A DNA stretch of 5,587 nt. Source: Candidatus Zixiibacteriota bacterium (lineage in GTDB: Bacteria > Zixibacteria > MSB-5A5 > JAABVY01 > JAHJOQ01). The first letter of the stretch is position 1. Each line of letters opens with the position of its first letter. The stretch spans positions 1-5,587 of the forward strand of contig DAOVLC010000118.1 in assembly GCA_030631455.1 (NCBI GenBank), given 5' to 3'. The notes below the pieces were generated by a model, which worked only from the letters and a program-made list of their open reading frames with translations, ran no database searches and was not told the origin of the DNA. Below, piece after piece: positions 1-5,587 of this stretch. A program made the position numbers and the translations under genes.

Positions 1-1449
1 GCCCGCAGGCACCGCGAAGTTCTCATCGAGGCTGTCAGCGAGTATGACGATGCTCTCATGGAGAAGTTCCTTGAAGACAAGGAAATACCCACCGAGGAGA
101 TCAATAGAGCGCTGAGGCGAGCAACTATTTCATGTAAGGTTATACCTGTGCTGTGCGGCGCTGCTCTGAAAAACAAAGGTGTCCAGTTCCTGCTTGACTC
201 GCTTACCGAGTATCTGCCGTCCCCGGTCGACCTCCCGCCGATAAGCGGCACCAACCCGGTCAAGAACAGAGAGGAATCGCGAAAACCGGACGATAACGAG
301 CCGTTCTCGGCTTTAGCTTTCAAGATAATGTCGGACTCTTATGTAGGTAAGCTGACGTATTTTCGAGTCTATTCCGGTAGCATGAAGAGCGGGGCAACAG
401 CACTCAATGTCAGCACTGGGAAGAAAGAGCGGATCGGGCGGATCCTCGCGATGCACGCGAACAAGACCGAGGATCTTCAAGCGGCTTTCACCGGTGACAT
501 TGTGGCCGCGATTGGTTTGAGGTTTACATCAACAGGAAACACGCTGACCGATTTGAAACACCCGATCCTTTTTGAGAAAATACAGTTTCCGGAGCCGGTA
601 ATCTGGATCGCCATCGAGCCAAAGACCAAGGCCGATCAGGATAAGCTGGCCCTGGCTCTCCAGAAGCTGTCGGACGAAGATCCGACGTTCCAAGTCAAGA
701 TTGATGACGATACCGGGCAGACGGTTATGGCGGGCATGGGCGAGTTGCACCTGGAGATACTGGTGGGCCGGTTGACCCGCGAGTTTTCGGTCCAGGCCAA
801 TGTGGGCAAACCACAGGTAGCCTATAAGGAGGCTATCAGAAAGGTCGTGGAAGCGGAAGGCAGGTTTATCAAGCAGCTTGGCGGAAAAGGGCAATATGGA
901 CATGTTGTGATGCGGTTTGAACCGACCAAGGATGGGACTCATTTCGTCTTTACGAACGAATCCAAACCGCAGGAAGTGCCCACCGAGTTTGTTCCTGCTG
1001 TCGAGAAAGGCGTGCTTGACGCAATGGAATCGGGCGTGCTTGCGGGATATCCCGTGACTGGCGTTGCCGCCACACTCCTTTCCGGATCGTTTCACGAGGT
1101 TGATTCTTACGATCAGACATTCAGAGTCGCGGGACGTATGGCGTTTCAGGATGGTGCGAGAAAGGCGAATCCCTGCCTTCTGGAACCTTTCATGAATGTC
1201 AAGATTGTCGCCCCGGAAGAGTATGTTGGTGAAATTATGGGCGATATCAAGTCGAGACGCGGCAAAATTACCGGTATAGACCACCGATCCGATGGCCAGG
1301 TAATACAGGCTGAGGTGCCACTTTCGGAGATGTTCGGGTACGCGACGGAGCTTCGGTCACGCTCTCAGGGACGAGCCGTTTATACAATGGAATTCTCGCA
1401 CTACGGTCTGGCGAAACAGGCCGCTTCAGACAAGGCGGTAGCGCTGTAG
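1..1449 (+). CDS. fusA: Elongation factor G, 5'-truncated by window edge
   Basis: EF-G is the cytoplasmic GTPase that drives translocation of tRNA and mRNA after each peptide bond. The reading frame is open from base 1, so the visible 482 residues lack roughly the first 210 of a protein usually near 695 residues, including the P-loop and switch regions. What remains starts inside the G domain. The G5-like segment CGAALKNKGVQ is at about residues 52-62. Domain II spans about 100-197. Domain III contains IEPKTKADQ and GMGELHLEI at about 206-254. Domain IV begins near KPQVAYKE and has the GGKGQYGHV stretch at about 294-302. Domain V begins near LEPFMNVKIV. The domain IV tip motif GSFHEVDS keeps the histidine matching E. 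coli His583; the next residues, YDQTF, depart from the usual SSEMAF-like sequence. The C-terminal SEMFGYATELRS is canonical. Family assignment is secure, although distinction from a second EF-G paralogue rests on the position beside tuf. Confidence 0.97.
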   Translation, partial: ARRHREVLIEAVSEYDDALMEKFLEDKEIPTEEINRALRRATISCKVIPVLCGAALKNKGVQFLLDSLTEYLPSPVDLPPISGTNPVKNREESRKPDDNEPFSALAFKIMSDSYVGKLTYFRVYSGSMKSGATALNVSTGKKERIGRILAMHANKTEDLQAAFTGDIVAAIGLRFTSTGNTLTDLKHPILFEKIQFPEPVIWIAIEPKTKADQDKLALALQKLSDEDPTFQVKIDDDTGQTVMAGMGELHLEILVGRLTREFSVQANVGKPQVAYKEAIRKVVEAEGRFIKQLGGKGQYGHVVMRFEPTKDGTHFVFTNESKPQEVPTEFVPAVEKGVLDAMESGVLAGYPVTGVAATLLSGSFHEVDSYDQTFRVAGRMAFQDGARKANPCLLEPFMNVKIVAPEEYVGEIMGDIKSRRGKITGIDHRSDGQVIQAEVPLSEMFGYATELRSRSQGRAVYTMEFSHYGLAKQAASDKAVAL

Positions 1450-1454
1450 GCGGG

Positions 1455-1515
1455 AGTAAAAAAAGATGTATTTTTGTTTCGAAGTGCTTGACAATGAAGA
1501 ATTTTCCTATTTATT
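1455..1515 (+). promoter_or_regulatory. Likely sigma-70-type promoter for tuf, with AT-rich upstream element
   Basis: A perfect -35 hexamer TTGACA lies at 1488-1493. The best -10 candidate is TTTATT at 1510-1515 (four of six consensus matches, 16-nt spacer). The 1457-1480 stretch just upstream is almost all A and T, with runs of A then T, resembling an UP element that contacts the RNA polymerase alpha subunits. Initiation would fall near 1522 and leave about 30 nt of leader before the EF-Tu start. The perfect -35 is seen directly; promoter activity is inferred. The poor -10 match is the main weakness, and a lineage with different promoter preferences might use another element. Confidence 0.5.
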
Positions 1516-1552
1516 GGGCAGGATTATCTTTTTTTGGGAGGATATGTCTTAG

Positions 1553-2758
1553 ATGGCAAAGGAAAAATTCAAAAGGACAAAGCCGCACGTAAACGTTGGA
1601 ACGATAGGGCATGTAGATCACGGCAAGACTACGCTGACGGCTGCGATGACAATGATATTATCTCGTGGGGGATTGAGCGAGATAAGGTCATTCGATTCGA
1701 TTGACAACGCTCCGGAGGAGCGCGAGCGCGGGATCACGATAGCGACGGCACACGTCGAGTATGAGACGAAGAATCGTCATTACGCGCATGTAGACTGTCC
1801 GGGTCATGCGGACTACATCAAGAACATGATAACGGGTGCAGCTCAGATGGACGGAGCGATACTGGTCGTATCGGCAGCCGACGGTCCGATGCCGCAGACA
1901 CGTGAGCATATTCTTCTGGCACGTCAGGTAGGAGTTCCGTATATCATAGTTTATATGAACAAGATAGATCAGGTTGACGATCCTGAGCTTTTGGACTTGG
2001 TAGAGCTTGAGGTTCGCGAACTGTTGACGAAGTATGAATTTCCGGGCGATGAGATCCCAGTTATTCGCGGCAGCGCTCTGGAGGCGATGACGAAAGCCTC
2101 TGACATGGAGATCAAGGATGATCCGGCATTCAAGAGTGTGTACGAGCTGGTGGAAGCGTTGGACAGTTACATACCGATACCTGAGCGAGACAAGGACAAG
2201 CCGTTTTTGATGCCGGTAGAGGATGTATTTTCGATAACAGGCCGTGGAACTGTTGCGACTGGCCGTGTTGATCGAGGTCAGATCACATCAGGCACTGAGG
2301 TAGAGCTCGTAGGTTTCAAGGAGACACGCAAGACGGTCGTGACCGGTGTCGAGATGTTCCGCAAGATACTCGATCATGCGGAGGCCGGCGACAACGTGGG
2401 GCTTTTGCTCCGCGGTGTGGACAAGGATGAGATAGAGCGTGGGATGGTGGTCGCGGCGAAGGGGTCGATCTCCCCTCACAAGAGATTCAACGGCGAGGTA
2501 TACGTTTTGAAGAAGGAGGAGGGCGGTCGTCACACACCGTTCTTCAACGGTTACCGTCCACAGTTTTATTTTCGTACGACCGACGTGACCGGTTCGATCA
2601 AGCTTCCTGAGAACGTAGAGATGGTTATGCCTGGTGACAATATCACGATGGAAGTAGAGATTCACACATCGGTGGCGCTGGAGAAGGAGCTTCGTTTCGC
2701 GATTCGCGAGGGCGGACGCACAGTCGGAGCCGGTGTCGTAACGGAGATTCTGGAGTAA
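1553..2758 (+). CDS. tuf: Elongation factor Tu
   Basis: EF-Tu is the GTPase that delivers aminoacyl-tRNA to the ribosomal A site. The 401-residue protein is full length. GTP-binding motifs are intact: GHVDHGKT at 19-26 (G1), RGITIA at 59-64 (G2), DCPGH at 81-85 (G3, with the catalytic histidine at 85), NKID at 136-139 (G4) and SAL at 174-176 (G5). Domain 2 carries [12 protein letters not shown] at 231-242, and domain 3 ends with [10 protein letters not shown] near 386-395. G4 reads NKID where many bacteria have NKCD. The start is supported by GGGAGG at 1536-1541, 11 nt upstream, and by the standard N-terminus MAKEKF. It has its own candidate promoter in the 103-nt gap after fusA, and its stop is 3 nt before rpsJ. 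Isoleucine codon use is unusual: AUA is the commonest (13 of 28), unlike rplC (1 of 12) or rplD (0 of 8). Confidence 0.99.
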   Translation: MAKEKFKRTKPHVNVGTIGHVDHGKTTLTAAMTMILSRGGLSEIRSFDSIDNAPEERERGITIATAHVEYETKNRHYAHVDCPGHADYIKNMITGAAQMDGAILVVSAADGPMPQTREHILLARQVGVPYIIVYMNKIDQVDDPELLDLVELEVRELLTKYEFPGDEIPVIRGSALEAMTKASDMEIKDDPAFKSVYELVEALDSYIPIPERDKDKPFLMPVEDVFSITGRGTVATGRVDRGQITSGTEVELVGFKETRKTVVTGVEMFRKILDHAEAGDNVGLLLRGVDKDEIERGMVVAAKGSISPHKRFNGEVYVLKKEEGGRHTPFFNGYRPQFYFRTTDVTGSIKLPENVEMVMPGDNITMEVEIHTSVALEKELRFAIREGGRTVGAGVVTEILE

Positions 2759-2761
2759 AGC

Positions 2762-3073
2762 ATGGCCGCCAGTCAGAAAATCAGGATACGTCTGAAAGCG
2801 TACGATCATCATACGCTCGACAAATCGACCAAGGAGATCGCAAGGACGGTGTTGCGGACGGGAGCCCGGCTTGTGGGTCCTATTCCGCTGCCGACAAAGC
2901 GAACGGTCTATACGGTCCTCCGTTCACCGCATGTAGATAAGAAGTCCCGCGAGCAGTTTGAGACAAGGATTCACAAGCGCTTGATGGACATTTACGATTC
3001 GACACCACAGACGGTTGATGCACTCATGAAGCTCGATCTTCCAGCCGGTGTGGACGTTGAAATAAAGGTATGA
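2762..3073 (+). CDS. rpsJ: 30S ribosomal protein S10 (NusE)
   Basis: S10 is a head protein of the small ribosomal subunit and, as NusE, pairs with NusB in transcription antitermination and contacts NusG in transcription-translation coupling. The protein has 103 residues, the usual family length. Diagnostic stretches are [11 protein letters not shown] at 6-16, GPIPLPTK at 39-46, [15 protein letters not shown] at 53-67, HKRLMDIYD at 71-79 and the C-terminal [19 protein letters not shown]. The ATG is preceded by GGAG at 2752-2755 (6-nt spacing), which lies inside the last codons of tuf, so translation is probably coupled to EF-Tu synthesis. The 3-nt gap to tuf fuses the str and S10 clusters and leaves no space for an untranslated S10 leader. 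Confidence 0.98.
   Translation: MAASQKIRIRLKAYDHHTLDKSTKEIARTVLRTGARLVGPIPLPTKRTVYTVLRSPHVDKKSREQFETRIHKRLMDIYDSTPQTVDALMKLDLPAGVDVEIKV
3064..3068 (+). promoter_or_regulatory. Ribosome binding site deciding the rplC start
   Basis: AAAGG lies within the last codons of rpsJ. It is 10 nt before the ATG at 3079 but only 1 nt before the alternative in-frame ATG at 3070, which is too close to serve it. I see no other Shine-Dalgarno-like sequence suited to the 3070 start. This favours 3079, although a coupled restart at the ATGA overlap would not need its own site. Confidence 0.5.
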
Positions 3074-3078
3074 TTCCG

Positions 3079-3702
3079 ATGAAGACACTGTTAGGAAGAA
3101 AAATCGGAATGACGCGAATCTTTCTCGACGACGGAAGAGCTGTTCCGGTCACGGTTATCGAAGCGGGACCATGTCCTGTCGTTCAGATCAAGACCGAGAA
3201 CGAGAACGGCTACAATGCGGTTCAGCTTGGCTTCGAAGAGATTCGCGAGACACTTGTAAATATGCCTATGAAGGGGCATTACGCACGCTCGAAGACAGCT
3301 CCGAAGAGATTCTTGAGAGAGGTGCGAGTTGACGACGTCGAAGGAATCGAACTCGGGAAGGAATTCCGGGTCGACATATTCAATGTCGGAGACAAAGTGA
3401 ACATCTCCGGAGTTTCGAAAGGTCTCGGTTTTATGGGTGCTGTGCGTCGACACGGGTTCGCAGGTGGCCCGAAGACACACGGCCAGTCGGATCGCTGGAG
3501 AGCGCCCGGATCGATCGGACAGAGTTCATACCCATCGCGCGTATTCAAAGGAATGCGCATGTCGGGCAGAATGGGCGGCGACAAGGTTACGGTCAAGAAT
3601 CTTACTGTAGTGAAGGTTGACGCCGACAACAACTTGATCTGTGTCAGGGGTGCGGTTCCGGGCAAGAATCGGACCTTCATCAAGATCAGGAAGAACGGGT
3701 GA
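3079..3702 (+). CDS. rplC: 50S ribosomal protein L3
   Basis: L3 binds 23S rRNA near its 3' end, helps nucleate 50S assembly, and sends a long loop towards the peptidyl transferase centre. From ATG 3079 the protein has 207 residues, close to E. coli L3 (209). Family motifs are LLGRKIGMTRIF near the N-terminus, GVSKGLGFMGAVRRH at about 111-125 and APGSIGQSSYPSRVFKGMRMSG at about 142-163, followed by RMGGDKVTVKNL. The glutamine in GSIGQ (residue 148) corresponds to the E. coli residue methylated by PrmB. An in-frame ATG at 3070 would add only MIP and would overlap the rpsJ stop as ATGA. I prefer 3079 because AAAGG is well spaced for it and because MKTLLGRKIGMT aligns end to end with E. coli MIGLVGKKVGMT. 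The stop overlaps a GTG that is one of two possible rplD starts. Confidence 0.97.
   Translation: MKTLLGRKIGMTRIFLDDGRAVPVTVIEAGPCPVVQIKTENENGYNAVQLGFEEIRETLVNMPMKGHYARSKTAPKRFLREVRVDDVEGIELGKEFRVDIFNVGDKVNISGVSKGLGFMGAVRRHGFAGGPKTHGQSDRWRAPGSIGQSSYPSRVFKGMRMSGRMGGDKVTVKNLTVVKVDADNNLICVRGAVPGKNRTFIKIRKNG
3688..3702 (+). promoter_or_regulatory. Two candidate ribosome binding sites for rplD
   Basis: Within the end of rplC, AGGAAG at 3688-3693 is 5 nt before GTG 3699. GGGTGA at 3697-3702 is 5 nt before ATG 3708; its GGTGA can pair with the UCACC of the usual 16S rRNA tail. Either start therefore has a plausible site, and the choice rests mainly on protein comparison. Confidence 0.35.
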
Positions 3703-3707
3703 ACGAG

Positions 3708-4337
3708 ATGGCGAAGGCGAAAATCTACGACAGCAGTGGTGGCCCTGCGGGCGAGATGGAACTCAATACGAAGCTGTTTGCGTTTGAACCTATGAAGTAT
3801 CAGGTCTATCACTATGTGAAGACTCATATGTCAAACCAGCGCCAAGGCACACAGTCGACCAAGACTCGTGCCGAGGTGAGAGGCGGCGGCGCAAAGCCGT
3901 GGCGGCAGAAAGGGACCGGTCGCGCGCGCGCAGGATCTAATAGATCTCCGATCTGGGAAGGCGGCGGCATTACTTTCGGTCCGAAACCGAGAAGCTACTT
4001 TTCTGCAGTTCCAAAGAAGATGAAGAGAAACGCTCTCCTTTCGATGTTCTCGGAGAAGGCATCGGAAGAGAAGCTTATGGTTGTCGACTTGCCAGAACTC
4101 GAAAAGCCAAGCACCGGAACGGTTCACGGATTCATTCAGGCGCTGGAGTTGGTCGACAAGCGTGTTTTGATCCTCGACGAGAATGAGCTGAGTCACATTC
4201 CACTGTCGGTTCGCAACCTGCCGAAGGTCGAGTACAAACGGGCACGTCTCGTCAATGCTTACGATCTGATCCGGGCAGAGTATGTCCTTGTGACCAGGAA
4301 TGGGATGCAGTCGATCGAGGAGGTTTTTGCCAAATGA
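3708..4337 (+). CDS. rplD: 50S ribosomal protein L4
   Basis: L4 is an early-assembly protein whose extended loop lines the peptide exit tunnel beside L22. In several gammaproteobacteria it also represses its own S10 operon, but nothing here shows that activity. From ATG 3708 it has 209 residues (E. coli L4 has 201). The diagnostic loop runs from about 44 to 96: [17 protein letters not shown], then [19 protein letters not shown], then [13 protein letters not shown]. The C-terminal half contains [15 protein letters not shown] and ends in SIEEVFAK. An in-frame GTG at 3699, overlapping the rplC stop as GTGA, would add MNE. ATG 3708 is preferred because [11 protein letters not shown] looks like a usual L4 N-terminus, but GTG 3699 has a well-spaced AGGAAG and cannot be excluded. 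The stop overlaps the rplW ATG as ATGA, indicating coupled translation. Confidence 0.97.
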   Translation: MAKAKIYDSSGGPAGEMELNTKLFAFEPMKYQVYHYVKTHMSNQRQGTQSTKTRAEVRGGGAKPWRQKGTGRARAGSNRSPIWEGGGITFGPKPRSYFSAVPKKMKRNALLSMFSEKASEEKLMVVDLPELEKPSTGTVHGFIQALELVDKRVLILDENELSHIPLSVRNLPKVEYKRARLVNAYDLIRAEYVLVTRNGMQSIEEVFAK

Positions 4338-4624
4338 GAACGCCTCATTCAATCATTAAGTCTCATATCGCGACAGAGAAGTCGCACATAATGCGAGACC
4401 GGCAGAATTGTTACGTCTTTGAAGTCGACGGAAACGCGAATAAGATTGAGATAAGACACTCAATAGAGGAGTTATTTAACGTAAAGGTCAAGAGTGTTGC
4501 TACTATGAACGTCAGAGGTAAGATGAAACGCCTTGGACGTTTTGTCGGGAAAAGACCGAACTGGAAGAAAGCTATCGTGACGCTTGCGAAGGACCAGGCG
4601 ATTTCCCAACTTGAGAATGTTTGA
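4334..4624 (+). CDS. rplW: 50S ribosomal protein L23
   Basis: L23 sits at the exit of the peptide tunnel and is the docking site for trigger factor and signal recognition particle. The 96-residue protein is close to the usual 95-100. Recognisable stretches are SHIATEKS near 10-17, [22 protein letters not shown] at about 27-48, then [15 protein letters not shown], and [12 protein letters not shown] near the C-terminus. The ATG overlaps the rplD stop as ATGA, and AGGAGG at 4318-4323 lies 10 nt upstream, the strongest ribosome binding site in the ribosomal protein part of the window. The gene ends with two TGA codons in tandem (4622-4627). It is followed by an unusually long gap before rplB, so coupling probably breaks here. 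Confidence 0.97.
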   Translation: MRTPHSIIKSHIATEKSHIMRDRQNCYVFEVDGNANKIEIRHSIEELFNVKVKSVATMNVRGKMKRLGRFVGKRPNWKKAIVTLAKDQAISQLENV

Positions 4625-4632
4625 TGACCGCT

Positions 4633-4674
4633 GGTTCGGTATGGTATAGGGACGCCTTCCCTGCAAAGCCGACC
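4633..4674 (+). promoter_or_regulatory. Two-tier RNA stem-loop upstream of rplB
   Basis: The outer stem pairs GGT (4633-4635) plus CGG (4637-4639) with CCG ACC (4669-4674), leaving T4636 as a bulge, and T4640 with G4668 can add a wobble pair. After an internal loop, AGGGA (4648-4652) pairs with TCCCT (4658-4662) around the loop CGCCT. A bulged outer stem, internal loop and apical hairpin is an architecture used by ribosomal-protein-binding RNAs. The pairing is seen in the sequence; the function is inferred, and stems this short can arise by chance. Confidence 0.3.
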
Positions 4675-4777
4675 CAAAGAGAACGGTAGCACACGGGACA
4701 CAAGGAGTATTCGACAGAGACTATCGGACGACGGGAAGACCCCGGACAGCATAATCCAAGTGGAACTCTGTAGACCT

Positions 4778-4781
4778 AAGG
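4778..4781 (+). promoter_or_regulatory. Ribosome binding site for rplB
   Basis: AAGG lies 7 nt before the rplB ATG. It overlaps the small inverted repeat ACC-TAA-GGT (4774-4782), so weak local pairing could partly mask it. Confidence 0.55.
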
Positions 4782-4788
4782 TAATACA

Positions 4789-5587
4789 ATGGGCATAAAA
4801 AAATTCAAACCCACGACTCCGTCAAACCGATACCGCACCGTATCGACATTTGAGGAGATCACCAAGGACAGACCGGAACGGTCTCTTGTACGGAGCCTGA
4901 AGAAGTCCGGAGGACGGAATAATAAAGGACGTATAACGGCCTACCATCGAGGTGGCGGCCATAAACGGCAATACAGAATAGTGGATTTCAAGCGCGATAA
5001 GCATGATGTTCCCGCACGCGTCGCGGCGATCGAGTACGATCCTAACCGCTCGTGTCGTATTGCGCTTCTCTTTTATGCAGACGGTGAGAAACGGTATATT
5101 TTGTCACCGCACGGTTTGAATGTAGATGATGTTATCGTCTCCGGTGAGAATGTCGAGATCAAAGTCGGCAACTCCACAGAGCTTGGCAAGATGCCACTGG
5201 GGACTACCGTACATAATGTCGAGCTATTTCCGGGCAGGGGAGGCCAACTTGCAAGATCGGCGGGGGCTATGATTCAGCTTGCCGCTAAGGAGGGCAAGTT
5301 CGCCCACATCAAACTCCCGTCCGGTGAAGTGAGACTCGTTCGTCTCGAATGCTTCGCGACGATAGGCCAGGTCGGCAACATCGACCATGAAGCCATCGTA
5401 TTGGGCAAGGCGGGTCGTTCCCGGTGGGTGGGGCGTCGTCCGAACGTGAGAGGTGTGGCGATGAACCCGGTTGACCATCCCATGGGTGGCGGTGAAGGCA
5501 GATCCTCGGGGGGCAGGCATCCGTGCACACCGTGGGGAAAACCGACCAAGGGCTACAAGACGAGAAAGAAAAAACCTTCCGACCGAC
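4789..5587 (+). CDS. rplB: 50S ribosomal protein L2, 3'-truncated by window edge
   Basis: L2 is a universally conserved large-subunit protein needed for subunit association and close to the peptidyl transferase centre. The frame stays open to the window end, giving 266 whole codons of a protein normally about 273-280 long, so only a short basic C-terminal tail is missing. Motifs in order: FKPTTPSNR at 6-14, [12 protein letters not shown] at 39-50, [17 protein letters not shown] at 54-70, EYDPNRS at 82-88, GTTVHNVE at 138-145, [12 protein letters not shown] at 149-160, and [18 protein letters not shown] at 221-238. Histidine 230 matches the conserved E. coli His229. The next histidine of the E. 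coli loop (His231) is methionine 232 here, as I recall for Bacteroidetes and relatives. The start ATG has AAGG 7 nt upstream and gives the expected N-terminus. Unlike its neighbours it is not overlapped by the gene before it, so it may be initiated or regulated separately. Confidence 0.98.
   Translation, partial: MGIKKFKPTTPSNRYRTVSTFEEITKDRPERSLVRSLKKSGGRNNKGRITAYHRGGGHKRQYRIVDFKRDKHDVPARVAAIEYDPNRSCRIALLFYADGEKRYILSPHGLNVDDVIVSGENVEIKVGNSTELGKMPLGTTVHNVELFPGRGGQLARSAGAMIQLAAKEGKFAHIKLPSGEVRLVRLECFATIGQVGNIDHEAIVLGKAGRSRWVGRRPNVRGVAMNPVDHPMGGGEGRSSGGRHPCTPWGKPTKGYKTRKKKPSDR

Larger units (their letters stand above)
4625..4788 (+). other. 164-nt rplW-rplB intergenic region, possible regulatory leader
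   Basis: All other ribosomal protein junctions in this window have gaps of 5 nt or less, or overlap, so this spacer stands out. It holds a two-tier stem-loop (4633-4674), a small hairpin CGGG/CCCG with a 5-nt loop at 4732-4744, a 21-codon micro-ORF beginning at the rplW stop (4624-4689), a weak promoter-like pair (4621-4650), and the rplB ribosome binding site. I see no hairpin followed by a T run, so no intrinsic terminator. No tRNA or known riboswitch is recognisable. A cis-acting element controlling rplB is the most natural reading, but this is inference. Confidence 0.4.

Noticed and set aside
529..1284. 251-codon open frame on the - strand inside fusA
   Set aside because: It is wholly antisense to conserved EF-G coding sequence, shows no recognisable family motif, and is the kind of long shadow frame that constrained codon use produces.
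1450..1552. Intrinsic terminator after fusA
   Set aside because: T runs occur at 1470-1475 and 1529-1535, but no stable GC-rich hairpin precedes either of them.
2288..2812. 174-codon - strand frame across the tuf/rpsJ junction
   Set aside because: It is antisense to two certain genes, and its translation shows no domain-like pattern.
3921..3931. Run of alternating CG in rplD as a simple repeat
   Set aside because: It is explained by the conserved Gly-Arg-Ala-Arg-Ala segment of the L4 loop written in CG-rich codons.
3933..3947. Hairpin GATCT/AGATC with a 3-nt loop inside rplD
   Set aside because: Five pairs plus a wobble inside a conserved coding loop, with no regulatory context, is probably incidental.
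3831..4352. 173-codon - strand frame opposite rplD
   Set aside because: It is a shadow of L4; the forward frame is unambiguous and the reverse product has no family signature.
4631..4640. GGTTCG resembling a tRNA T-arm
   Set aside because: No matching acceptor, D or anticodon arms are present, and the segment is better paired in the local stem-loop.
4628..4798. Open stretch in the rplW frame through the spacer, as a small gene or degraded rplW tail
   Set aside because: It has no ATG or well-placed alternative start, follows two stops, and L23 is already full length. A run of about 56 codons without a stop is compatible with chance.
5224..5549. Several overlapping - strand frames opposite the end of rplB
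   Set aside because: They lie antisense to highly conserved L2 motifs and overlap one another in different frames, so they are not credible genes.

Overview
The window is a stretch of bacterial chromosome carrying the junction of the str and S10 translation gene clusters, all on the + strand. The order is fusA (5' end cut off by the window), tuf, rpsJ, rplC, rplD, rplW and rplB (3' end cut off). Every gene is recognisable from strongly conserved family motifs. I see no mobile element, CRISPR array, tRNA or rRNA.

Organism: certainly a bacterium, with mixed base composition. The short forms of L4 and L23 and the L2 loop reading DHPMGGGEG, where E. coli has DHPHGGGEG, are reminiscent of the Fibrobacteres-Chlorobi-Bacteroidetes side of the tree and allied uncultured phyla. 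This placement is an inference from remembered family sequences and is weak.

Layout: 1-1449 is the C-terminal two thirds of EF-G. The AT-rich gap 1450-1552 holds a likely sigma-70-type promoter (perfect TTGACA) and a strong ribosome binding site for EF-Tu (1553-2758). Only 3 nt separate tuf from rpsJ (2762-3073), and the genes through rplW (4334-4624) are almost gapless or overlapping. A 164-nt gap (4625-4788) then separates rplW from rplB (4789 to the window end). That gap is the one unusual part of the layout. It contains a plausible two-tier RNA stem-loop, a 21-codon micro-ORF touching the rplW stop, and a weak promoter-like pair.

How the genes work together: EF-G and EF-Tu are the two main elongation GTPases. 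S10, L3, L4, L23 and L2 are early-assembling or core ribosomal proteins (S10 is also the antitermination factor NusE). The tight packing indicates one transcript with translational coupling, probably fed from upstream and boosted by the promoter in front of tuf. With 3 nt between tuf and rpsJ there is no room for an S10 leader of the E. coli type, so any autogenous control would have to sit elsewhere, for example in the rplW-rplB gap.

Overall this is mostly an ordinary, highly conserved region. The points worth a second look are the rplW-rplB gap, the AUA-rich codon use of tuf, and the duplicated start-codon arrangement at two gene junctions. I found no evidence for a wholly new system.
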